A stretch of 64,000 nucleotides of DNA from PKWO01 sp036561005 (GTDB lineage Bacteria; Pseudomonadota; Gammaproteobacteria; Burkholderiales; Burkholderiaceae_D). This document shows, piece by piece, positions 46,107-54,316 of this stretch. The stretch's first letter is position 1. Each line of letters begins with the position of its first letter. Position numbers and translations under genes: made by a program. The notes beneath the pieces were generated by a model. It ran no database searches. It worked only from the letters and a program-made list of their open reading frames with translations, and was not told the origin of the DNA. The DNA lies in NCBI GenBank assembly GCA_036561005.1, contig DATBQE010000031.1, positions 1 through 64,000 on the forward strand, read 5' to 3'.

Positions 46107-46201
46107 CCGCTGAAGAGGTGCCGAAATCGGGAAATGAAACAAACTCGCCTTCGGCTCAGACAAGTTTCATTTCTGATCCGATTTCGGCACCTCTTCAGCG
46201 G
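46107..46201. repeat. 95-nt inverted repeat with 24-bp perfect arms
   Basis: Arms 46107-46130 and 46178-46201 are exact reverse complements. The stem continues inward with GAAATGAAAC (46131-46140) and GTTTCATTTC (46164-46173) after a 4-nt bulge, and a GCC-TTC-GGC mini-hairpin sits in the loop. It could be a MITE-like element or a strong bidirectional barrier to transcription between the two convergent genes. Confidence 0.8.
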
Positions 46202-46315
46202 CAGCCTCAAAGCGCAACTTCCCGCAGTGCCACCTCATTCGCCTTTGCTCTCCGGCATAAGGGAATTCAGAGCGCCATTGAAATAATTGCGGCACTTAGA
46301 CGTAATCAGTTGGCC

Positions 46316-47020
46316 TCAAACCCGCACGGCCCGCTTAATTGCAGCGATAACCTTTTGCGCCATACAGCCATTCAGCCCTGCACCCCAAGCAGCATTTGCT
46401 TCAATGACAGCCCATCCTCGATTCGGGATATAGCCGACATCCAGCACGCAAGTCTCAGGGAAATTCGGATGGCGGGCGGCGATGCCGGCGAAAGCCAGGG
46501 CTTCTTGAAGATTGGCGTTTCCTTCGTAGATTGCAGCATCGAGGACTTCACCATCCAGCACGAACGCGCGCACCTCTGCGTCGAATTGCACTATCTCGGA
46601 TGCCATGAGGAGCGTATTCAGCTCCAGGCCCTGGCATTCGACTTTCAGCGATTCAAGATTTTCGTAAACCGCCGCCTTGAACTGTTTCGGCACAAGAGGC
46701 TTAACGAAATAAGGGAAAGGAATCTCGGCTGCAGTGGCAAGTGTGAAGACCTGTAAATTACGCTTGACCAAGCCCTGTGGCATCGACAGCAGGAGGTCGT
46801 CAGGCGGCGAAATCAGTGCAAGCCCAAGTTTCTGCCCCAGAACCAGGCAGAATGCATCGTTTCCATAAAGACGAACCAGTTGCGGATCATAGGCCGGTGG
46901 GTCCCAGAAACGCCCGAGTTTCTCTGCCTTGCCGCCGGCAGCGACCCACGCCTGCGCGACGCTATCCCTTTCGGGATCCGCCTTTTCCGGAAGCAGGAGT
47001 ATCAGTCCGCCGAGATTCAT
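46316..47020 (-). CDS. ATP-grasp domain protein (R2K-clade-like), unknown substrate
   Basis: The 234-residue protein has an ATP-grasp layout: an N-terminal region with RLYGNDAFCLVLGQKLGLAL, a lysine-containing strand PYFVKPLVPKQFKAAVYE, a central EIVQFDAEVRAFVLDGEVL, and a C-terminal metal-site segment GWAVIEANAAWGAG (Glu-x-Asn). This spacing resembles the compact R2K ATP-grasp clade, whose members ligate amino acids or modify peptides in largely uncharacterised systems. It starts 21 nt after dxs on the same strand and could be co-transcribed. The family call is by motif only. Confidence 0.7.
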   Translation of the reverse strand: MNLGGLILLLPEKADPERDSVAQAWVAAGGKAEKLGRFWDPPAYDPQLVRLYGNDAFCLVLGQKLGLALISPPDDLLLSMPQGLVKRNLQVFTLATAAEIPFPYFVKPLVPKQFKAAVYENLESLKVECQGLELNTLLMASEIVQFDAEVRAFVLDGEVLDAAIYEGNANLQEALAFAGIAARHPNFPETCVLDVGYIPNRGWAVIEANAAWGAGLNGCMAQKVIAAIKRAVRV

Positions 47021-47041
47021 GCTGGACGTCGAACGCCCGGT

Positions 47042-48916
47042 CTAATTGTTAACAACCAGGCGCGGCTCCCCCTTGCCAAAGCGCTGCCGTATCGACGCAG
47101 CAATTCCCACTGCATCCAATCCGCACAGCGCCAGCAATTGCGCGCAATCCCCCTGATCGATGAATTTGTCCGGCAAGCCTAGATGCAGGATCGGCTTGAC
47201 GATGCCGGCCTCAGCCAGCGCTTCGGCAACGGCCGAGCCTGCACCGCCCATGATGGCGCCCTCTTCCACCGTGACGATGGCGTCATGCGTCTGCGCCAGT
47301 TGCTTGACCAGTTCCACATCAAGCGGCTTGACGAAACGCATGTTGGCAACCGTGGCGTCGAGGTTTTCTGCAGCCGCAATACTCGGCGCGACCATGGTGC
47401 CGAAGGCCAGGATGGCGATGCCTTTGCCTTGGCGGCGGATTTCGCCTTTGCCCATGGGCAGCGTGGTGAGTGCCGGTTCAATTTTTGCGCCGATGCCGGA
47501 GCCGCGCGGGTAGCGCACGGCGGCGGGGCCAGGGTGGTGGAATGCGGTTGACAGCATCTGGCGGCACTCGTTTTCGTCCGATGCCGCCATGACGACCATG
47601 TTGGGAATGCAGCGCAGGTAGGCCAGATCGTAGTTGCCGGCGTGCGTGGCGCCGTCGGCGCCGACCAGGCCGGCGCGGTCGAGGGCGAACGTCACGTCCA
47701 GGTTTTGCAGGGCCACGTCGTGGATCAACTGGTCGTAGCCGCGTTGCAGGAAAGTCGAATAGATTGCGACGACGGGCTTCAAGCCTTCGCAAGCCAGGCC
47801 GGCTGCGAACGTGACGGCGTGCTGTTCGGCGATGCCGACGTCGTAGTAGCGGCCGGGGTAGGCTTTTTCAAACGCCACCATGCCCGAGCCTTCGCGCATG
47901 GCGGGAGTGATGCCGACCAGGCGCTTGTCGGCGCCGGCCATGTCGCACAACCAGTCGCCGAAGACCTGCGTGTAGGTCTTCTTGCTCGGCGTGGTGGATG
48001 GCTTGATGCCTTCGGCCGGGTTGAACTTGCCGGGGCCGTGATAGAGCACGGGGTCGGCTTCGGCCAGCTTGTAGCCCTGGCCCTTGCGTGTGACCACGTG
48101 CAGGACTTGCGGGCCGCGCAGGTTCTTCAAATTTTGCAGCGTGGGGATCAGTGATTCGAGGTCGTGACCATCGATCGGGCCGATGTAGTTGAAACCGAAC
48201 TCTTCGAACATGGTGGCCGGCACGACCATGCCCTTGGCATGTTCTTCAAAGCGTTTGGCCAGTTCCAGCATGGGGCCGGGCAGGACCGACTTGCCGACAT
48301 TCTTTGCAGCCGCATAGAACTTGCCCGACATCAGGCGCGCGAGATAACGATTCAAGGCGCCGACCGGCGGTGAGATCGACATGTCGTTGTCGTTCAGGAC
48401 CACGAGCAGGTTGACGTCTTCATGTACGCCGGCGTTGTTCATGGCTTCGAAGGCCATGCCGGCCGTCATGGCGCCGTCGCCGATGACGGCGATGGCGTGG
48501 CGGTTTTCACCCTTGATCTTGGCGGCCAGGGCCATGCCGAGCGCGGCCGAAATCGAGGTTGATGAGTGCGCCGTGCCGAAGGTATCGTAGGGGCTTTCGC
48601 TGCGGCGCGGGAAGCCGGAGATGCCGTCCATCTGGCGCAGCATGGACATTTTGTCGCGCCGTCCGGTGAGGATCTTGTGCGGATAGGTCTGGTGGCCGAC
48701 GTCCCATACGATGCGGTCTTCCGGTGTATTGAACACGTAGTGCAGCGCGATGGTCAGTTCGACCGTGCCGAGGTTGGACGACAGGTGGCCACCGGTCTGC
48801 GAGACCGAATCGAGCACGTATTGGCGCAACTCGTCGGCCAGTTGCTTTAATTGCGGGCGCGACAAGTCGCGCACATCGGCCGGGTCGTTGATTTTCTTTA
48901 GTAGATTCATGCTCAT
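47042..48916 (-). CDS. dxs: 1-deoxy-D-xylulose-5-phosphate synthase Dxs
   Basis: Dxs condenses pyruvate and glyceraldehyde-3-phosphate using thiamine diphosphate, starting the MEP isoprenoid pathway and feeding thiamine and PLP synthesis. The 624-residue protein has the ThDP-binding motif GDGAMTAGMAFEAMNNAG, a transketolase pyrimidine domain with GLVGADGATHAG and a C-terminal domain with VTVEEGAIMGGAGSAV. A second ATG two codons in (48910) is an alternative start. It is 5 nt after ispA. Confidence 0.97.
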   Translation of the reverse strand: MSMNLLKKINDPADVRDLSRPQLKQLADELRQYVLDSVSQTGGHLSSNLGTVELTIALHYVFNTPEDRIVWDVGHQTYPHKILTGRRDKMSMLRQMDGISGFPRRSESPYDTFGTAHSSTSISAALGMALAAKIKGENRHAIAVIGDGAMTAGMAFEAMNNAGVHEDVNLLVVLNDNDMSISPPVGALNRYLARLMSGKFYAAAKNVGKSVLPGPMLELAKRFEEHAKGMVVPATMFEEFGFNYIGPIDGHDLESLIPTLQNLKNLRGPQVLHVVTRKGQGYKLAEADPVLYHGPGKFNPAEGIKPSTTPSKKTYTQVFGDWLCDMAGADKRLVGITPAMREGSGMVAFEKAYPGRYYDVGIAEQHAVTFAAGLACEGLKPVVAIYSTFLQRGYDQLIHDVALQNLDVTFALDRAGLVGADGATHAGNYDLAYLRCIPNMVVMAASDENECRQMLSTAFHHPGPAAVRYPRGSGIGAKIEPALTTLPMGKGEIRRQGKGIAILAFGTMVAPSIAAAENLDATVANMRFVKPLDVELVKQLAQTHDAIVTVEEGAIMGGAGSAVAEALAEAGIVKPILHLGLPDKFIDQGDCAQLLALCGLDAVGIAASIRQRFGKGEPRLVVNN

Positions 48917-48921
48917 ACCAT

Positions 48922-49824
48922 CTATGCTTTCCGCTGCACAATCAAATCCGCGAGTTCGCGCAAGCGTTGTGCGCCATTTCCAAACTGTTCGATTGCACGC
49001 CAGGCATCGCCGCGCAATTTTTCGGCCAGTGCTTTCGACGCTTCCAGGCCGAGTATGCTGACATAGGTTGGCTTGTTGTCGGCCGCATCCTTCCCCGCCG
49101 TCTTGCCCAATGCAGCCGAGTCGGCCGTGGCATCGAGCACGTCGTCGACCACCTGGAATGCCAGGCCGACTGCGCTCGCATATTGATCGAGTGCGGTCAA
49201 TTCCTGTTCGTTCAAGATTTTGCCACTCCAGGCACCGAGCAGAACGGCGGCGCGCAGCAAGGCACCGGTCTTCATGCGATGCATCTGTTCAAGCTCATCG
49301 CGCGACAGGGCGATGCCTACACTGGCAAGATCGATCGCCTGCCCGCCGCACATGCCGATGGAACCGGAGGCTTCCGCCAGCAAACGGACCATGGCCAGCT
49401 GTTGAGCGGAGTCCTGCACTTCCGCCGATTTGGCGGAAAGGATCAGGAAAGCCTGCGACTGCAAGGCATCGCCGACCAGCAAGGCCGTCGCTTCATCATA
49501 CTGGACATGCACAGTCGGCTTGCCGCGCCGTAGCGCGTCGTTGTCCATGCAGGGCATGTCGTCATGCACGAGCGAGTAGGCGTGGATCATTTCCACTGCT
49601 GCGCCTGCGCGCGCAAGAGCCGCAGCATTCGCGCCGAACAGTTCGCCGGCGGCAAACGCCAGCAAGGGGCGCACGCGTTTGCCGCCATCCAATGTGGCAT
49701 AGCGCATCGCTTCATGCAGGCGGGCTGGAACGGTTGCGACGTCCGGCAGAAACTCGGACAGGGCACACTCCATGTCGGCCTGCACGGTTTTCATCCATTG
49801 CTGAAAATCGACCGGATCGCTCAT
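48922..49824 (-). CDS. ispA: Farnesyl diphosphate synthase IspA
   Basis: IspA condenses DMAPP with two IPP units to farnesyl diphosphate, the precursor of the ubiquinone tail and undecaprenyl phosphate. The 300-residue protein has the first aspartate-rich motif DDMPCMDND and the second, FQVVDDVLD, together with GGKRVRPLL near residue 48. It overlaps xseB as ATGA and precedes dxs, the standard xseB-ispA-dxs arrangement. Confidence 0.96.
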   Translation of the reverse strand: MSDPVDFQQWMKTVQADMECALSEFLPDVATVPARLHEAMRYATLDGGKRVRPLLAFAAGELFGANAAALARAGAAVEMIHAYSLVHDDMPCMDNDALRRGKPTVHVQYDEATALLVGDALQSQAFLILSAKSAEVQDSAQQLAMVRLLAEASGSIGMCGGQAIDLASVGIALSRDELEQMHRMKTGALLRAAVLLGAWSGKILNEQELTALDQYASAVGLAFQVVDDVLDATADSAALGKTAGKDAADNKPTYVSILGLEASKALAEKLRGDAWRAIEQFGNGAQRLRELADLIVQRKA

Positions 49825-50093
49825 GCGTCGGCCTCGTCATCATCGGCAGCACCGTCGACGGAAAACGGCTTGAGCATTGCGCCTTCGAGAATCTTGACCT
49901 GGCTTTCCACCTTGTCGAGCTGGGCCTGACAATACTTGACCAGTTCGGAACCGCGCCTGTACGCGGTGATGGAGGCTTCCAGTGCCAGCTCGCCCGCTTC
50001 CATTTGCGTCACGAGTTGTTGCAATTCGGCCATCGCTTCTTCAAATGTTGCAGGCGCATCCGCAGGGGCAGGTTTCTTCGGCATAGATGACAT
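49821..50093 (-). CDS. xseB: Exodeoxyribonuclease VII small subunit XseB
   Basis: XseB is the small helical-hairpin subunit that binds XseA in exonuclease VII. The 90-residue protein has the family core ATFEEAMAELQQLVTQME and ALEASITAYRRGSELVKYC, with an acidic C-terminal tail. It is the first gene of the operon with ispA and dxs. Confidence 0.95.
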   Translation of the reverse strand: MSSMPKKPAPADAPATFEEAMAELQQLVTQMEAGELALEASITAYRRGSELVKYCQAQLDKVESQVKILEGAMLKPFSVDGAADDDEADA

Positions 50094-50448
50094 GTAGTGA
50101 GTGTAGCCCGATATTTTAGATCAAACCACCTTATGCAATGGCGCTGAGGGGGTTTAGCCGCGGCGGTTGACAACAAACAGGCTCGATACCGCCATTTTCG
50201 AAAATTATCAATGCGACAACAATAAGACCATCCAATGGCGCCATGGTTCATGCAAGAGGCAGGAGGAAAAATCATTTACACCATTTTCCTTCCGCTTTCC
50301 TTATAACCGCAATGGCTCGGAACGCAAGAATTCTCGAATCGGGTATAATTACGGGTTCTGTCCGAAATTTCCTCTTCATCTCGTTTGAACATAGGTATTT
50401 ACGGATTCTTTCTCCTTTAGGTTGGTGAAAATTAATTTGGGGGTGGGG
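50094..50448. promoter_or_regulatory. Divergent region xseB / Rieske oxygenase with a candidate -10
   Basis: No gene was recognised in these 355 nt. A perfect TATAAT on the plus strand (50344-50349) lies 100 nt before the Rieske oxygenase ATG and is a plausible -10; the hexamer 17 nt upstream does not resemble TTGACA. Nothing else was identified. Confidence 0.4.
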
Positions 50449-51552
50449 ATGTCCGATCTGGCTACTATTGCCAAGCTCGCGCGATCCGACGCGCAACTTC
50501 CGGTCAACGTTTATTTCGACGACAAGCTGTTGCAACAGGAAATCCAGCAAGTCTTCCGTAATGGCCCACGTTATGTCGGCCATGAACTGATGGTGCCCAA
50601 CGTTGGCGATTACGCCACGCTGGCGGCTGAAAACGAAGGTCGCATGCTCGTGCGCAATCCACAAGGCATCGAGCTGATTTCGAACGTCTGTCGCCATCGT
50701 CAGGCCAAGATGCTTGACGGGCGCGGCAATACCAACAATATCGTCTGCCCACTGCACCGCTGGACCTACGACCTGAAAGGCGAGCTGATCGGCGCGCCGC
50801 ATTTCGACGAAACGCCCTGCCTGAACCTGGCACGCACGCCGCTGCAAAACTGGAACGGCTTGCTGTTCGAGCGCAACGCCACTGATGTGGCGCAAATGTT
50901 GTCCAAGCTCGGCGTGGCCAAAGATCTCGATTTCAGCGGCTACATGCTAGATCACGTCGAAGTACACCAGTGCGATTACAACTGGAAAACCTTCATCGAA
51001 GTCTATCTAGAGGACTACCATGTCGAGCCGTTTCATCCCGGCCTCGGCAGCTTCGTCACGTGCGACGACCTGCGCTGGGAATTCGGCGAGAGTTACAGCG
51101 TGCAGACAGTCGGCGTGAAGAGCGGGCTGGCCAAGTCCGGCTCGCCTGCCTACAAGAAGTGGCAGGAACAGGTCTTGAAGTTTCGCAACGGCGAGGCACC
51201 GCCTTACGGCGCGATCTGGCTCACGCTGTATCCGAACATCATGGTCGAATGGTATCCCCACGTGCTGGTGGTATCAACCGTATGGCCCAACGGCCCGCAA
51301 AAGACTACCAACGTGGTCGAGTTCTACTACCCGGAAGAAATCGTCCTGTTCGAGCGCGAATTCATCGAAGCGGAACGCCAGGCCTACATGGAAACCTGCA
51401 TCGAGGATGACGAAATTGCCCTGCGCATGGATGCAGGCCGGCGTATCCTGATGGATCGCGGCACCAGCGAAGTCGGTCCCTATCAGTCGCCGATGGAAGA
51501 TGGCATGCAGCATTTCCACGAGTGGTATCGCCGCCGGATCGCGCTGCCTTGA
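50449..51552 (+). CDS. Rieske-type ring-hydroxylating oxygenase alpha subunit
   Basis: The 367-residue protein has a Rieske 2Fe-2S domain with ligands C81, H83, C100 and H103 (NVCRHR...CPLHRW) and a catalytic domain with the mononuclear iron site EDYHVEPFH (D189, H191, H196). Such enzymes hydroxylate or demethylate aromatic or quaternary-amine substrates and need a separate reductase, none of which is adjacent. I chose the ATG at 50449; GTG at 50425 and TTG at 50422 are in frame, and the former has an AGG upstream. Substrate unknown. Confidence 0.85.
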   Translation: MSDLATIAKLARSDAQLPVNVYFDDKLLQQEIQQVFRNGPRYVGHELMVPNVGDYATLAAENEGRMLVRNPQGIELISNVCRHRQAKMLDGRGNTNNIVCPLHRWTYDLKGELIGAPHFDETPCLNLARTPLQNWNGLLFERNATDVAQMLSKLGVAKDLDFSGYMLDHVEVHQCDYNWKTFIEVYLEDYHVEPFHPGLGSFVTCDDLRWEFGESYSVQTVGVKSGLAKSGSPAYKKWQEQVLKFRNGEAPPYGAIWLTLYPNIMVEWYPHVLVVSTVWPNGPQKTTNVVEFYYPEEIVLFEREFIEAERQAYMETCIEDDEIALRMDAGRRILMDRGTSEVGPYQSPMEDGMQHFHEWYRRRIALP

Positions 51553-51579
51553 TTCCAATCCACTAGCACGCCAGACGCC

Positions 51580-52509
51580 ATGCAATCGCTCTGGATGCTG
51601 TTCGCCAGTTTCGCCTTCGCTTTCATGGGCGTGTGCGTCAAATTGGCTTCCGATTATTATTCAATTTCTGAAATCGTGATGTATCGCGGCCTGATCGGCA
51701 TGATTTTTCTGGCCGGTCTGTCGAAACTGCGCGGCGATTCGCTGCACACTCCCCTGCCCTGGCACCACTTGCGGCGCGGCATCATCGGCGTCACGGCGCT
51801 ATGGCTGTGGTTTTATTCGATGTCGGTGCTGCCGCTGGCGACTGCCATGACGCTCAATTACATGTCGCCGATCTGGATGGCGGCCATGCTGTTCGGCATG
51901 AACTGGTGGACCGGGCGCGGGCGTTTCGCCTGGGGCCTGGTCGGGGCGATCCTGATGAGTTTCACCGGTGTCACGTTGTTGCTGCAGCCGTCTTTCCAGT
52001 CCAACGAATTGTTTCCGGCCTTTGTTGCGCTTGGTTCCGGCGTCCTTTCTGCGCTGGCCTATCTGCAAGTGCGGCATCTCGGGCAATTGGGCGAACCGGA
52101 ATATCGGGTGGTGTTTTACTTCTCTGCAACCGGCTGCCTGGGCGGCCTCGCCGGCAGCTTCATCATCGCCCCGCATGTCTGGCATGCGCACAGCCTCAAG
52201 GGCCTGGCGCTGCTGCTCGCCGTGGGCCTGTGCGCCACCATTGCACAGATGGCCATGACGCGTGCCTACCGGCTCGGCCATCCGCTTGTCACTGCCAATT
52301 TGCAATACAGCGGCATTGTTTTTTCGACCGTCTGGGGCATGCTGGTCTGGAGCGACGTCCTCAGTTGGGTTTCCTGGCTCGGAATTTTGGTGATTCTTGC
52401 CAGCGGCGTGATCTCGACGTTCTATAATTATCGCAATGCCAGCCGGCGTGCCGGTGCCGCCAAGCATGAGCACGAAGTGGAAGCCGACCCGATCGCGACG
52501 GAAGCGTGA
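51580..52509 (+). CDS. EamA/DMT-superfamily transporter
   Basis: The 309-residue inner-membrane protein has about ten hydrophobic helices in two EamA repeats, with the usual helix-4 motif PLATAMTLNYMSPIW and the second repeat ending GHPLVTANLQYSGIVFSTVWG. These transporters export metabolites, but the substrate cannot be read from sequence. The C-terminal tail is hydrophilic. It starts 27 nt after the oxygenase gene, so the two may share a transcript. Confidence 0.9.
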   Translation: MQSLWMLFASFAFAFMGVCVKLASDYYSISEIVMYRGLIGMIFLAGLSKLRGDSLHTPLPWHHLRRGIIGVTALWLWFYSMSVLPLATAMTLNYMSPIWMAAMLFGMNWWTGRGRFAWGLVGAILMSFTGVTLLLQPSFQSNELFPAFVALGSGVLSALAYLQVRHLGQLGEPEYRVVFYFSATGCLGGLAGSFIIAPHVWHAHSLKGLALLLAVGLCATIAQMAMTRAYRLGHPLVTANLQYSGIVFSTVWGMLVWSDVLSWVSWLGILVILASGVISTFYNYRNASRRAGAAKHEHEVEADPIATEA

Positions 52510-52569
52510 GTCCTTGCAAGGCCAAACACGTGGGCCGGATGCCTCACCCTCTTTAAGGAGCCAATCGTC

Positions 52570-53424
52570 ATGCCTTACACCGTATTGATCAGTGCCGCAG
52601 AATTAGCACAAAGCATTTCAAATTCGAACGTTGTCGTGCTCGACTGCCGCCACGATCTGGCCAATCCCGATGCCGGAATCCAGGCGTACGAAGCCGGGCA
52701 TATTGCCGGTGCGTGCTTCGCCCATCTGGACAAGGACTTGTCCGACAAGAGCCCGGGCGCCAACGGCGAGTTCCGCGGACGCCACCCGCTGCCGCAACGT
52801 GACGTATTCTGCGCCACGTTGCGCCGCTGGGGCATCAATGACGACACGCAAGTGGTCGCTTACGACGCCCACGGAGGCATGTATTCAGCGCGTCTGTGGT
52901 GGATGCTGCGCTGGGTCGGGCACCAGGTCGTGGCAGTGCTCGACGGCGGATTGCCGGCCTGGAGCGCTGCCGGTCATGCATTGTCGACCAGCCTGCCTGC
53001 TGCTGCCGCCGGCAACTTGACCTTGCGGCCATCTCTGGTAGGTTCCGTGAGCGCGGCCGATTTGCTCGGCAACCTCGACACCGGCGCATTGACAGTGATT
53101 GATGCACGCGCGCCCGATCGTTTTCGCGGCGAGAATGAAACGCTGGACCCGGTCGGCGGACATATTCCGGGCGCGAAAAACCGCTTTTTCAAGGACAACC
53201 TGCAAGCCGACGGCCGTTTCAAGCCGGCAGATCAATTGCGTGCCGAATTCGGCGCTTTGATCGCCGAGCCGGAAACCAGCGTCATGCAATGCGGCTCGGG
53301 CGTGACGGCTTGCCACAATCTGTTGGCATTGGAAGTGGCTGGCTTATCGGGTGCGGCTCTCTATCCCGGCTCGTGGAGCGAATGGTGTGCCGATCCGGCG
53401 CGGCCGGTGGCAACGGGCAACTAA
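52570..53424 (+). CDS. sseA: 3-mercaptopyruvate/thiosulfate sulfurtransferase SseA
   Basis: This two-rhodanese-domain enzyme transfers sulfur from 3-mercaptopyruvate or thiosulfate. The 284-residue protein has an inactive N-terminal rhodanese domain (VVLDCRHDL, GAC) and an active C-terminal one with nucleophile C241 in CGSGVTA, the loop type of mercaptopyruvate sulfurtransferases. AAGGAG precedes the ATG. Its stop overlaps that of the convergent ZIP gene by 4 nt. Confidence 0.92.
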   Translation: MPYTVLISAAELAQSISNSNVVVLDCRHDLANPDAGIQAYEAGHIAGACFAHLDKDLSDKSPGANGEFRGRHPLPQRDVFCATLRRWGINDDTQVVAYDAHGGMYSARLWWMLRWVGHQVVAVLDGGLPAWSAAGHALSTSLPAAAAGNLTLRPSLVGSVSAADLLGNLDTGALTVIDARAPDRFRGENETLDPVGGHIPGAKNRFFKDNLQADGRFKPADQLRAEFGALIAEPETSVMQCGSGVTACHNLLALEVAGLSGAALYPGSWSEWCADPARPVATGN

Positions 53425-54221
53425 CGCCCGTGCGTCAGTAGCAACACTGCACCGACACCGAGAGCAATCAACAATATCTGGGGAATCGTTTCGCGCAGCG
53501 TCGCGCGGCGCTGCATTTGCGGCATCAGATCGCTCACGGCGATATAGATGAAACCTGATGATGCCAGCACCAGCACATAAGGGATCCAGCCGCTGGCGCG
53601 CTCAAGCGTTGCATAACCGAGCAGGCCGCCGGCGACCGCCATGAGGCTGCAAATGAGGTTGTAGCCATAGGCGCGCTTGCGGCTGAAGCCTGCATTCAAC
53701 AGCACGATGAAATCGCCGATTTCCTGCGGAATTTCATGCGCAATAATGGCCAGGCCCGTGACCAGTCCAAGATTGGGATTGGCCAGGAATGCCGCAGCGA
53801 TCAGGATGCCATCGGTGAAATTATGCAGCCCGTCGCCGACCAGGATCATCCAGCCGGCTTTGCCGGCTTCGTGCGCGTCGTGGCCATGTTCGTGCGAATG
53901 ACCATCGCCTTCGTGGTGATGCGAATGGCGCAGGATCGCCAGCTTCTCGAGCAGGAAAAACGACAGCAAGCCGGCCAGCAAGGTGGCGAACAAGGCACGC
54001 GTATCAGCCTTGGACTCGAAAGCCTCGGGCAAGGCATGCAGCAGCGAGGTGGAAAGCAGGATGCCGACCGACAGGCTGACCATGCGTTCGACCATCTTCG
54101 ACAGCAGCGCGAACGAAAACACGGCCGCAGCCGAAATACTGACCACGCCGGCAATGGTGGTCGCCAGCAGGATGGAAACAAGCGTCGAGTTAATGATTTC
54201 CCCAAACAACAATAAAAACAA
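53421..54221 (-). CDS. ZIP-family divalent metal transporter
   Basis: The 266-residue inner-membrane protein imports zinc or a related divalent cation. It has eight hydrophobic segments and a His-rich loop (SHHHEGDGHSHEHGHD) between helices 3 and 4, then GDGLHNFTDGILIAAAF and AIIAHEIPQEIGDF, the two metal-site helices of ZIP proteins. The His loop is a probable metal sensor or capture site. It lies downstream of polA on the same strand with a 95-nt gap. Confidence 0.93.
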   Translation of the reverse strand: MFLLLFGEIINSTLVSILLATTIAGVVSISAAAVFSFALLSKMVERMVSLSVGILLSTSLLHALPEAFESKADTRALFATLLAGLLSFFLLEKLAILRHSHHHEGDGHSHEHGHDAHEAGKAGWMILVGDGLHNFTDGILIAAAFLANPNLGLVTGLAIIAHEIPQEIGDFIVLLNAGFSRKRAYGYNLICSLMAVAGGLLGYATLERASGWIPYVLVLASSGFIYIAVSDLMPQMQRRATLRETIPQILLIALGVGAVLLLTHGR

Positions 54222-54316
54222 CTAGCGTCAGCCGGTTGCGAAGTGGCAAATTAGACCATAGGCGGAGCGATTGAGCAAACCTCACTGCGATTTGGAAAAG
54301 ACAATCGCTTGAAGCC

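Larger units (their letters stand above)
45887..46315. repeat. Composite repeat region between convergent genes
   Basis: These 429 nt hold several nested inverted repeats rather than a gene. A hairpin around CTAGCCGGG/CCCGGC-AG-CTAG starts near 46010, a perfect 10-bp hairpin lies at 46038-46063, and a 95-nt inverted repeat lies at 46107-46201. A 66-codon minus-strand frame (46010-46210) spans them and encodes the arginine-rich, low-complexity peptide typical of this repeat; I do not regard it as a gene. Confidence 0.7.

Noticed and set aside
46010..46210. 66-codon minus-strand ORF
   Set aside because: It lies wholly within inverted repeats, is Arg/Cys/Phe-rich without domain features, and looks like the usual by-product of this repeat.
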